Shown piece by piece: positions 1 through 5,592 of a stretch of DNA of 5,592 nucleotides (within the stretch, counting starts at the first letter, position 1; every line of letters starts with the position of its first letter). The notes beneath the pieces were generated by a model that saw only the letters and a list, made by a program, of their open reading frames with translations, did not search any database and had not been told where the DNA came from. The DNA comes from Candidatus Planktophila limnetica (GTDB taxonomy: Bacteria; Actinomycetota; Actinomycetes; Nanopelagicales; Nanopelagicaceae): positions 1 to 5,592 of the forward strand of contig JAPOHK010000070.1 of assembly GCA_029979485.1 (NCBI GenBank), given 5' to 3'. The translations under genes and the position numbers were made by a program.

Positions 1-59
1 AAGATCGTTTCTGAACCGGCAACGGCTGGTCCAGAAACAATGACACCGGCAACGCTCAT
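1..59 (-). CDS. 5' end of an unidentified gene, translationally coupled to the aldehyde dehydrogenase
   Basis: Only the first 19 codons and part of a twentieth lie in the window. The ATG at 59-57 overlaps the TAA of the upstream aldehyde dehydrogenase as TAATG, a usual sign of translational coupling within an operon. The visible peptide begins MSVAGVIVSGPAVAGSETI. It is rich in small and hydrophobic residues, with two VAG units encoded by a 10-base direct repeat (15-24 and 45-54). I do not recognise it. It could be an enzyme's first beta strand and turn or a weakly hydrophobic N terminus, and the fragment is too short to decide. No clear Shine-Dalgarno sequence lies just before the ATG, which fits dependence on ribosomes finishing the upstream gene. 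Its role is probably linked to the aldehyde dehydrogenase pathway, by position only. Confidence 0.6.
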   Translation of the reverse strand, partial: MSVAGVIVSGPAVAGSETI

Positions 60-1543
60 TAACTTAAATCAACCCATGTGGTTTTGAGCGCACTATAAGC
101 ATCTAGTGCGTGAAGAGATTTATCACGCCCACTTCCAGAGCCTTTAAATCCACCAAATGGCGTGATGACATCAAGAGCGTCAAATGTGTTTACCCACACT
201 GTTCCGGCGCGTAATCTGCGAGCAAAGCGGTGCGCACGTGCAACATTTCCTGTCCACACAGCTGCTGCCAATCCATACTCGCTTTGATTAGCTAGTTTAA
301 TTGCATCTTCCTCGTCTTTTGCATCAATGGCAACCAGAACTGGACCAAAAATTTCTTCTTGAGCAAGACGTGAAGTGTTTTTAACGTTTGCAATAAGAGT
401 TGGCTTAATAGTTAAATCATCTCCAGAAGTTTTTTGACCGCCGAAAATGATTTCTTCACCATTTTCACCGATTAAATCTAGATATGAGTTGACGCGATCT
501 CTCTGTAATTTCGAGACTAATGGACCCATCATTGTCTTTGGATCTAGTGGATCTCCGACCTTGAATTCATCGAGGAATTTAGTGATCTTTGCGAAGAGTT
601 CATCTTTAACTTCACGTTCAACAATCACTCGTGAACCAGCATTACAAGTTTGACCAGAGTTGTAATAAATGCCCCAGGCAATTGTTGAAGCTGCTGCGTC
701 CAAATCAACGCAATCTTTTAGAACAACATGCGGGCTCTTGCCACCAAGTTCGAGAGAAACTTGTTTCATATTTGATTCCGCTGCGTATTGCAACATCTTT
801 CGTCCCGTTGGACCACTGCCTGTAAATGCTAATTTTGCGACATCCATATGCCGTGCAAGTGCTTGTCCAGCTTCTGCGCCCAAACCAGGAACAACATTGA
901 ATACACCTTCTGGTAATCCTGCTTCAATTGCCAGTTCGGCCATACGTAGTGCAGAGAGTGAAGAGTTTTCAGCTGGCTTTACGACAATACTGTTTCCCAT
1001 TGCTAGTGCTGGACCAACTTTCCATGAAGTAATAATCATTGGATAGTTCCAGGGAACCACAGCGCCAATTACTCCGAGTGGTTCGCGTGTAATCATTGCT
1101 AATCCGTTGCGAGGTGTGGGTGCAATTTCATCATAAGTTTTATCAATCGTTTCGCCGTACCACTGAATAACTCGTGCGACGCTTTGCGAATCAACACTTA
1201 ATGAATCACTAATTGGTTTTCCAACATCAAGAGTTTCTAGCAATGCTAATTCTTCATAATTCTCACTAAGTAATTGCGCCCAACGCAGCATAATTTTTTT
1301 CTTATCGCGCGGATTCATCTCGCGCCAAACTCCAGATTCGAAAGCTTTAAGCCCCGATGCAACTGCACGATTTACATCTTCAGTATCACCAGCAGCAATT
1401 TTGGTAACAACTCTTTGATCTCTCGGTGATATGTCATCGAAGGTTTTGCCAGATGCGGCGTCGACAAACTTGCCATCAATAAAAATTCGAGAAGCAGGCT
1501 TCAGATTAAGAGAACGTTTTTCCCATGTCGCTAGATCTGTCAT
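59..1543 (-). CDS. PuuC-like NAD(P)-dependent aldehyde dehydrogenase
   Basis: This 494-residue cytosolic enzyme should oxidise an aldehyde to its acid using NAD(P)+. The ALDH catalytic set is complete: PWNYP with Asn166, the cofactor-fold segment FTGS near 240-243, LELGGKS with general base Glu265, GQTCNAG with nucleophile Cys300, and EEIFGPV with Glu397. From memory it aligns end to end with E. coli PuuC (gamma-glutamyl-gamma-aminobutyraldehyde dehydrogenase, about 495 residues). Shared blocks include LA-W near the start, ELALLETLD, a WY-E-IDK block near 128-135 and GRDKSLHAL near the C terminus. A role in putrescine or other aminoaldehyde catabolism is therefore plausible, but ALDH substrates are hard to assign from sequence. 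The frame stays open for 25 codons upstream to 1618. I chose the ATG at 1543 because a GGAAGG ribosome site precedes it by 5 bases, the -10 box lies inside the extension, and PuuC starts at the equivalent place. The stop overlaps the next gene's start. Confidence 0.93.
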   Translation of the reverse strand: MTDLATWEKRSLNLKPASRIFIDGKFVDAASGKTFDDISPRDQRVVTKIAAGDTEDVNRAVASGLKAFESGVWREMNPRDKKKIMLRWAQLLSENYEELALLETLDVGKPISDSLSVDSQSVARVIQWYGETIDKTYDEIAPTPRNGLAMITREPLGVIGAVVPWNYPMIITSWKVGPALAMGNSIVVKPAENSSLSALRMAELAIEAGLPEGVFNVVPGLGAEAGQALARHMDVAKLAFTGSGPTGRKMLQYAAESNMKQVSLELGGKSPHVVLKDCVDLDAAASTIAWGIYYNSGQTCNAGSRVIVEREVKDELFAKITKFLDEFKVGDPLDPKTMMGPLVSKLQRDRVNSYLDLIGENGEEIIFGGQKTSGDDLTIKPTLIANVKNTSRLAQEEIFGPVLVAIDAKDEEDAIKLANQSEYGLAAAVWTGNVARAHRFARRLRAGTVWVNTFDALDVITPFGGFKGSGSGRDKSLHALDAYSALKTTWVDLS

Positions 1544-1548
1544 GTCAA

Positions 1549-1554
1549 CCTTCC
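1549..1554 (-). promoter_or_regulatory. Shine-Dalgarno site that fixes the aldehyde dehydrogenase start
   Basis: On the minus strand GGAAGG lies 5 bases before the ATG at 1543. No comparable site precedes the longer candidate start at 1618. This selects 1543 as the translation start and makes the 25-codon upstream extension unlikely to be translated. Confidence 0.75.
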
Positions 1555-1568
1555 AAGGAATCGGTGTG

Positions 1569-1599
1569 GAAATAGTAAACACTTCGACGGCACTATTTC
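1569..1599. promoter_or_regulatory. Perfect 8-bp inverted repeat, candidate operator of the aldehyde dehydrogenase operon
   Basis: GAAATAGT at 1569-1576 is mirrored exactly by ACTATTTC at 1592-1599, with 15 bases between the arms. Arm centres are 23 bp apart, about two helical turns, so a dimeric regulator could bind both arms on one face. The left arm covers most of the candidate -10 box TACTAT (1572-1577) and the right arm falls between the -35 and -10 positions, so binding should block RNA polymerase. The repeat lies upstream of the predicted transcript start and is therefore more likely a protein site than an RNA hairpin. The regulator is not in the window. That it is a repressor site is inference from position. 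Confidence 0.45.
1572..1577 (-). promoter_or_regulatory. Candidate -10 box of the aldehyde dehydrogenase operon
   Basis: Read on the minus strand the hexamer is TACTAT, one mismatch from TATAAT and a fit to the TANNNT form common in Actinobacteria. Transcription would start near 1565-1566, giving a leader of about 22 bases that contains the GGAAGG ribosome site. I see no good -35 at 17 bases, so the promoter may need an activator or rely mainly on the -10 box. It overlaps one arm of the inverted repeat at 1569-1599. Confidence 0.45.
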
Positions 1600-1634
1600 T
1601 ACTGCCATTTTGCCCCATATTTGGTTAACAATGC

Positions 1635-1640
1635 GATAAT
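1635..1640 (+). promoter_or_regulatory. Candidate -10 box for the GNAT gene, leaderless start
   Basis: GATAAT, one mismatch from TATAAT, is followed by exactly 6 bases and then the GTG at 1647. The transcript could therefore start on the first base of the start codon. No Shine-Dalgarno sequence precedes the GTG, which fits leaderless translation. A poor TTGCCC (1610-1615) could serve as -35 with a 19-base spacer. The evidence is positional only. Confidence 0.35.
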
Positions 1641-1646
1641 TTTAAT

Positions 1647-2198
1647 GTGAATTTAATCCAGACTCCTCGCCTAGACCTTCATCACATCGCTGCCGCTGAT
1701 CTCATCGAATTATTTGAAAAGCGTGATGACTCACAGGCACTATCTGGAAAAACATTCACAAATCCGCTTCGTGTACTCATTGATTTTCAATGACCTCTTG
1801 CGTGGAGAGTTCCACAGGTAAAACAAGATTCCTCAGTTAATAAATGGTTTGTTAGATGGGTTGTGCTTCGACGTACACAAGAAGTTATTGGTAGTGCAAG
1901 TTTCCATGGGGCACCCGATGAAAACGGAATGATCGAAATTGGACTTGGCGTCGAAAATGCTTATCAACGCCAAGGATTTGGAAAGGAAATTTTGCAGGGG
2001 ATGTGGTGATGGGTTGTTACTGAGCCTGGTGTAAAAATCTTGCGCTACACCGTTAGTCCAACCAATAGTGCATCCATCGCCTTGGTGAATTCATTTGGAT
2101 TCAATTATGTAGGCGAACAGTTAGATGAAATTGATGGACCAGAGAGTATCTATGAAATGTCAGCTCATGATTATCGAAAGAAATTTCTTAATCGTTAG
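1647..2198 (+). pseudogene. GNAT-family N-acetyltransferase interrupted by two in-frame TGA codons
   Basis: One frame of 184 codons runs from GTG (1647) to TAG (2196-2198). It reads as a complete Gcn5-related acetyltransferase, a family that moves acetyl from acetyl-CoA to an amine. TGA codons break it at 1791-1793 (codon 49) and 2007-2009 (codon 121); there is no frameshift. Preserved parts include an N-terminal TPRLDLHHI strand, PLAWRVPQV at 50-58, IEIGLGV at 96-102, the acetyl-CoA loop QRQGFG at 107-112 (Q-x-x-G-x-G), LRYTVSP at 132-138, the N-x-A-S-I-AL helix at 140-146 with GF after it, and an acidic GPESIYEMS end. From memory, relatives carry Gly at the first site and Arg or Gln at the second, so GGA to TGA and CGA to TGA would each be one base change. 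The longest open piece, between the stops, lacks the C-terminal half of the fold. The 3' end overlaps tgt by 11 bases, convergently. Recoding or sequence error remain possible. Confidence 0.8.
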
Positions 2199-3438
2199 AT
2201 TGTCCAGATTTATGTTTGTACCTACCCAAGAAATCAGCCTTCATATCTTTAAAGTTTCCATCTAATAACGCTTGTCGCATTTGGTCGACCAGACGCACGA
2301 TATATCGCTCATTATGAATCGTGGCTAGCGTGGGAGCAATAATCTCTTTTCCACGGAAAACATGATGTAGGTATGCGCGTGTGTAATGAGTGCAGGTATA
2401 GCAATCACACTCATCATCAATTGGATTGAAATCGCGCTTATAGGCAGCGTTAGAGAGATTAAAGCGACCCTCCATTGTGTAGACCGCGCTTGTGCGAGCA
2501 ATGCGAGAAGCCAATACACAATCAAATGTATCTATGCCATTTTCAACACCAACAAAGAGATCTTCTGGGGCACCAATACCGAGTAAGTGCTTAGGTTTGT
2601 TTTCAGGCAAAATTTCGTTGACCCACTTAACGATTGTGCCGAGCGAGTCTTTATCTAGTGCGCCGCCGATTCCAAAACCATCGTATGAAATACCTGAAGA
2701 CTCCATTGCACCAAAATCTGTTGCAGCCTTCTTGCGCAGATCTTCATACTGAGCGCCTTGAATAACACCAAAGAGAGCTTGATATGGCTTATCGCTTCGA
2801 ATATCGGTCAAGCGCTTGTGTTCGTCAAGACAACGTAATCCCCAGTTGTAGGTGCGTTGCATTGCAACCTCTTGATAGCGACGAGTGTTGTGAAGGGTCG
2901 TGCACTCGTCGAAAGCAAAAATAATATCGGCACCAATTTGATGTTGCACCTGCATCGAAATCTCTGGTGTAAATCGATGCATCGATCCATCTAGGTGAGA
3001 TTTAAATGTCACACCTTCATCATCAACGTGGGCAAGGCGCTCTTTATTGCCTGCAATTACTTCATCTGATCTAAAGGTCTTTGCATCCATTGCTAATACT
3101 TTTTTAAAACCAACACCGAGTGAGAGAACTTGAAACCCACCACTATCGGTAATTGTTGGGCCATCCCAATTCATAAACTTCGCAAGGCCACCTGCTTCAT
3201 CCAAAATATCTGGTCCTGGTTGTAAGTACAGGTGATACGCATTAGCTAAGAGTGCTTGCGCGCCTAAATCCCGCATTGATTCTGGCAAGACAGATTTAAC
3301 TGTGGCTTTCGTGCCTACAGGAATAAACGCCGGTGTTTGGATCTGTCCGTGAGGTGTTGAAATGGTTCCAACTCGAGCCAGGGAATCTGAATCACTTGCG
3401 TTGATTTCGAATCCAAAAGCCTCACCCATGCGCCACAT
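2188..3438 (-). CDS. tgt: Queuine/preQ1 tRNA-guanine transglycosylase (Tgt)
   Basis: Tgt swaps the guanine at tRNA position 34 (GUN anticodons) for preQ1 in the cytosol, a step of queuosine synthesis. Counting from 3438 (416 residues), the key parts are TDSGGFQ with Asp98, FDECT with Asp177, GVIQG with Gln227, GIDTFDC with nucleophile Asp306, and a zinc site of Cys344, Cys346, Cys349 and His375. Their spacing from Asp306 through His375 equals that of the Zymomonas enzyme as I recall it. About 25 extra residues lie between Asp98 and Asp177, which I associate with actinobacterial Tgt. The preQ1 loop reads GGALDK instead of the usual GGLAVGE. The start is unsure: ATG at 3438 or the in-frame ATG at 3429. 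Neither has a ribosome site; CACAAT 7 bases before 3429 could be a -10 box for a leaderless start there. No other queuosine gene is nearby. Confidence 0.96.
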   Translation of the reverse strand: MWRMGEAFGFEINASDSDSLARVGTISTPHGQIQTPAFIPVGTKATVKSVLPESMRDLGAQALLANAYHLYLQPGPDILDEAGGLAKFMNWDGPTITDSGGFQVLSLGVGFKKVLAMDAKTFRSDEVIAGNKERLAHVDDEGVTFKSHLDGSMHRFTPEISMQVQHQIGADIIFAFDECTTLHNTRRYQEVAMQRTYNWGLRCLDEHKRLTDIRSDKPYQALFGVIQGAQYEDLRKKAATDFGAMESSGISYDGFGIGGALDKDSLGTIVKWVNEILPENKPKHLLGIGAPEDLFVGVENGIDTFDCVLASRIARTSAVYTMEGRFNLSNAAYKRDFNPIDDECDCYTCTHYTRAYLHHVFRGKEIIAPTLATIHNERYIVRLVDQMRQALLDGNFKDMKADFLGRYKHKSGQSND

Positions 3439-3451
3439 TGTGGCAGAGATG

Positions 3452-3457
3452 TAGGCT
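3452..3457 (+). promoter_or_regulatory. Candidate -10 box of the hydrolase-MFS operon, leaderless start
   Basis: TAGGCT fits TANNNT and is followed by exactly 6 bases before the ATG at 3464, so transcription may begin at the A of the start codon. There is no Shine-Dalgarno sequence in front of that ATG. A -35 element, if any, would lie inside the first codons of tgt; none is obvious. The 6-base spacing equals that seen before the GNAT gene. Confidence 0.4.
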
Positions 3458-3463
3458 CTGAAA

Positions 3464-4330
3464 ATGCCTCAATTCAAACTTAGCTCTGGCCGTGAACTCG
3501 AAGTATTAGATAACGGTGTAGATAGCACGCGTGCAATTGTTTTCCATCACGGAACACCCGCTAGTGCTTCGCTCTGGAGCCAGTGGTTTACATATGCCGC
3601 AGACCTAGGAATTCGCGCAATTTCATATAGCCGCGCAGGTTATGGCACCAGTGATCGCGATTATGGTCGCAGCATTATTAGCGTAAACAAAGATATCTCT
3701 GAAGTATTGGCCTCCAAAGGAATTGAACGTTTTGTTGCAATTGGTTGGTCCGGTGGTGGCCCACATGCACTGGCAAATACGTTGCTAGATACAAATGTTG
3801 GCGCAATTACTTTGGCTGGCGTCGGTGCATTTGGAGTTGATGATTTAGATTTCCTAGAGGGAATGGCGCAAGAAAATCACGATGAATTCGGTGCCTCACT
3901 TCAAGGCGAAGAAGTAATTCAAAAATGGTTTGTTGATAATGCGACACCATTTAAGTCAGCAGGTGGCGCAGAAATTCGCGAAGCATTCGGTGGATTGATT
4001 AGCGAGGCTGATAAAAAATCTATGGAGGGCTCATTTGCCGACGTGATTGCCTCGGCAATTAGATCCGGTCTTGCCGTCAGCTTTGATGGTTGGGTCGATG
4101 ATGACGTTGCATTTACAAAGCCTTGGGGATTTGACCTTGCAACAATTACAAAGCCAGTAAAGATTTGGCAAGGCGATCAGGACTACATGGTTCCGCATGC
4201 ACACTCACATTGGTTAAAAAAACATATTCCAACTGCAGAACTAACATTTATTCCTGGCCAAGGTCACGTCACTTTATTAGTGGATTACACAGAAAAAGTC
4301 TTTGCTCAAGCAAAAGAGCTACTTGCATAA
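3464..4330 (+). CDS. Alpha/beta hydrolase
   Basis: This 288-residue protein has the layout of a single-domain alpha/beta hydrolase. An HHGTP oxyanion segment lies at 28-32, a YSRAGYGTSD strand-loop at 55-64, and the nucleophile elbow GWSGGGPH holds Ser96. A cap region of about 120-220 follows, then GDQDYMVP with acid Asp240 and GQGHVTL with His268. The triad Ser96-Asp240-His268 is therefore complete, and the length is normal. There is no signal peptide, so it should act in the cytosol. The substrate cannot be named: the family includes esterases, lactonases, C-C bond hydrolases and prolyl aminopeptidases. The start at 3464 is supported by a TANNNT box 6 bases before it. The gene is divergent from tgt, 25 bases start to start, and directly abuts the MFS gene, so hydrolase and transporter are probably one transcript and may act on related compounds. 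Confidence 0.9.
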   Translation: MPQFKLSSGRELEVLDNGVDSTRAIVFHHGTPASASLWSQWFTYAADLGIRAISYSRAGYGTSDRDYGRSIISVNKDISEVLASKGIERFVAIGWSGGGPHALANTLLDTNVGAITLAGVGAFGVDDLDFLEGMAQENHDEFGASLQGEEVIQKWFVDNATPFKSAGGAEIREAFGGLISEADKKSMEGSFADVIASAIRSGLAVSFDGWVDDDVAFTKPWGFDLATITKPVKIWQGDQDYMVPHAHSHWLKKHIPTAELTFIPGQGHVTLLVDYTEKVFAQAKELLA

Positions 4331-5563
4331 ATGATTCTTAACTCAGCAACTCTGAGAGAGTTTTTAGATCTTCTAAATCCGCACTCACGCAAGATGATCC
4401 TTGGGGTAATGCTCAGCGCCATCGGTACAGGCATGACTCTTTCGCTTCTTTTGGTTTATTTGCATGACATGCGTGGATTTACAAATACTTTCGGTGGTTT
4501 TTTACTCTCATTTGGTGCAGCAGTTTCACTTCTAGTGGGCGGCCCAGTTGGAACTTTAATTGATCACATAGGCCCAAAGAGAGTAATCATTGTTGGTCTA
4601 ATCGCTGAAGCAATTGGCACGGGTGGGTGGGCAATTGTGCAAACGCACCAAGATGCAATCATTGTCATGACTATTCAATCAATTGGCGCTGCTTTTATAT
4701 GGCCGCCAATGAATGTAATGCTCACACGGCTGAGCGAAGAAAAAGATCGGCAGAAGATTTTCGGCCTTAATTTTATGGTTTTAAATCTTGGAATAGGTGT
4801 TGGGGGAGTCTTTGCATCCTTGGTAATCACAGAAGGCTCACTGCGTTCATTTCAAATTATGTACATCCTGGATTCATTCACATTCCTGCTATTTCTATTT
4901 GTTGTTTTACTCATTCGCACTCCAAAGGTCGGCAAATACATTCCAGAAGCGCACGAACCTAAAGGGGGAAGTTACAAAGATGTTTGGGCCAATAAGAGAA
5001 TTGTCTTACTAAGCGTTTCTGGATTAGTTCTTTTGATTTTTGGTTACGCAAGTTTGCAAGCCGGACTTCCGATTTATGCAACGCAATATCTTGATCTTTC
5101 TCCTAAGTGGCTAGGAATTTTTTATGCAGCCAACACAATTTCAATTGTGTTATTTCAACCTGCAGTTCTGCGAAGGCTAAATCGCGAATCTAAGTACAAA
5201 GCACTGATCGCGGTTGGAATTATCTGGTCCTTATCGTGGGCAGTAGTTGGCATATCACCATTGCTGCCACTGGTTGCCGGTGCCTTGATGCTCTGCATTA
5301 GCCAAATTGTTTTTGCTTTTGGCGAAATGATTTGGTCTCCAACAATGCCAGCTCTTGCAAATGACTTATCACCAGAACATATTCGTGGCAGAACAAATGC
5401 GCTCATTGGTTTGCAGTGGGGTGTATCTGGCGTTCTGGGCCCAGCCATTAGTGGACCAATGCTTGGAGCTGGGCTGGAGAGCGCATGGATATTTACAATG
5501 TTGATTGGAGCATTGCTGCCGCTTCCATTATTTATGCGATTAAAAAAACTCGCAGATAAATAA
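4331..5563 (+). CDS. MFS transporter, drug-efflux-like (DHA1 type)
   Basis: This 410-residue inner-membrane protein has about 12 hydrophobic helices, arranged as six (roughly residues 21-195), a hydrophilic middle loop (196-224, RTPKVGKY to ANKR) and six more (225-403). The family signature between helices 2 and 3 is present as GTLIDHIGPKR, with Gly74, Asp78, Gly81 and Arg84. Helix 5 has a glycine-rich LGIGVGG run (153-159) resembling the motif C of drug/H+ antiporters. An RGR motif precedes helix 11. Overall it resembles MdtH-like efflux proteins, but direction and substrate cannot be read from sequence. The ATG follows the hydrolase TAA with no gap, pointing to coupled translation; only a weak purine run (AAAAGAG) lies upstream. 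The unusual start residues MILNSATLREFLDLLNPHSR form a short cytoplasmic N terminus. Confidence is high for the family and low for the substrate. Confidence 0.93.
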   Translation: MILNSATLREFLDLLNPHSRKMILGVMLSAIGTGMTLSLLLVYLHDMRGFTNTFGGFLLSFGAAVSLLVGGPVGTLIDHIGPKRVIIVGLIAEAIGTGGWAIVQTHQDAIIVMTIQSIGAAFIWPPMNVMLTRLSEEKDRQKIFGLNFMVLNLGIGVGGVFASLVITEGSLRSFQIMYILDSFTFLLFLFVVLLIRTPKVGKYIPEAHEPKGGSYKDVWANKRIVLLSVSGLVLLIFGYASLQAGLPIYATQYLDLSPKWLGIFYAANTISIVLFQPAVLRRLNRESKYKALIAVGIIWSLSWAVVGISPLLPLVAGALMLCISQIVFAFGEMIWSPTMPALANDLSPEHIRGRTNALIGLQWGVSGVLGPAISGPMLGAGLESAWIFTMLIGALLPLPLFMRLKKLADK

Positions 5564-5592
5564 TTAAGCCAGTTTGCCCTTTGCTTCAACGA
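5564..5592 (-). CDS. Possible 3' end of a convergent gene
   Basis: On the minus strand the last bases read as codons for VEAKGKLA followed by TAA at 5566-5564. This stop begins at the base next to the MFS stop. Codon choice (GAA, GCA, AAG, AAA, GCT) looks ordinary for the window and the tail looks like a typical hydrophilic C terminus. Eight codons cannot identify a protein, and a chance match is possible. The longer minus-strand frame that also reaches here (5155-5589) is a shadow of the MFS gene and a different reading frame. Confidence 0.4.

Noticed and set aside
15..54. 10-base direct repeat ACCGGCAACG (15-24 and 45-54)
   Set aside because: It is a multiple of three apart and encodes two similar VAG segments at the start of a gene; coding similarity explains it.
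669..1046. Plus-strand open frame of 125 codons
   Set aside because: It lies wholly antisense to the catalytic part of the aldehyde dehydrogenase and has no recognisable domain or ribosome site; a shadow frame.
1569..1599. The inverted repeat as an intrinsic terminator or attenuator
   Set aside because: There is no U tract, the arms are AT-rich with a 15-base loop, and it lies upstream of the predicted transcript start.
1544..1618. 25-codon N-terminal extension of the aldehyde dehydrogenase, from ATG at 1618
   Set aside because: It has no ribosome site, contains the candidate -10 box and inverted repeat, and does not match the PuuC N terminus. The ATG at 1543 has GGAAGG at the right distance.
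1791..2009. Selenocysteine insertion at the TGA codons
   Set aside because: GNAT enzymes do not use a catalytic selenocysteine at these positions, homologues appear to have Gly and Arg/Gln, and no convincing hairpin follows either codon.
1647..2198. UGA read as Trp or Gly across the genome (codes 4 or 25)
   Set aside because: Four intact genes in the window contain no internal TGA and use TGG for Trp throughout. Only this one frame has TGA codons, and the likely ancestral residues at the two sites differ.
5155..5589. Minus-strand open frame of 144 codons
   Set aside because: It is antisense to the C-terminal helices of the MFS transporter and has a composition expected of a shadow.

Overview
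The window is a gene-dense stretch of moderately low-GC bacterial DNA. Its protein sequences look actinobacterial. The tRNA-guanine transglycosylase carries the CDCYTC zinc knuckle, the ATIHNERY segment and a long insert after the TDSGGFQ motif, all in the form I associate with Actinobacteria. The AT-leaning codon use, very short or overlapping gene junctions and possible leaderless starts would fit a streamlined freshwater lineage such as acI (Nanopelagicales). That placement is inference; no rRNA or other decisive marker is present.

Layout from left to right: (1) 1-59, minus strand, the first 19 codons of an unidentified gene whose ATG overlaps the stop of the next gene. (2) 59-1543, minus strand, a complete aldehyde dehydrogenase that resembles E. 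coli PuuC from end to end. It has a good Shine-Dalgarno site, a candidate -10 box and a perfect 8-bp inverted repeat overlapping that box. (3) 1647-2198, plus strand, a GNAT acetyltransferase whose 184-codon frame is interrupted by two TGA codons and nothing else. It is either a very young pseudogene, a sequence error or a recoded gene. (4) 2188-3438, minus strand, tgt (queuosine tRNA modification), convergent with the GNAT gene and overlapping it by 11 bases. (5) 3464-4330, plus strand, an alpha/beta hydrolase, divergent from tgt with only 25 bases between the starts. (6) 4331-5563, plus strand, a 12-helix MFS transporter beginning at the base after the hydrolase stop. (7) 5564-5592, minus strand, the possible last eight codons of a convergent gene.

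Three units can be inferred. The aldehyde dehydrogenase and the gene after it form a leftward operon, plausibly for amine or polyamine carbon and nitrogen use. The hydrolase and MFS gene form a rightward two-gene operon. tgt stands alone and the GNAT gene was once a single-gene unit. No rRNA, tRNA, CRISPR array, insertion sequence or convincing intrinsic terminator was seen. The most interesting signals are the paired TGA codons in an otherwise intact acetyltransferase and the operator-like repeat in the aldehyde dehydrogenase promoter. I found no clear evidence of a wholly new multi-gene system.
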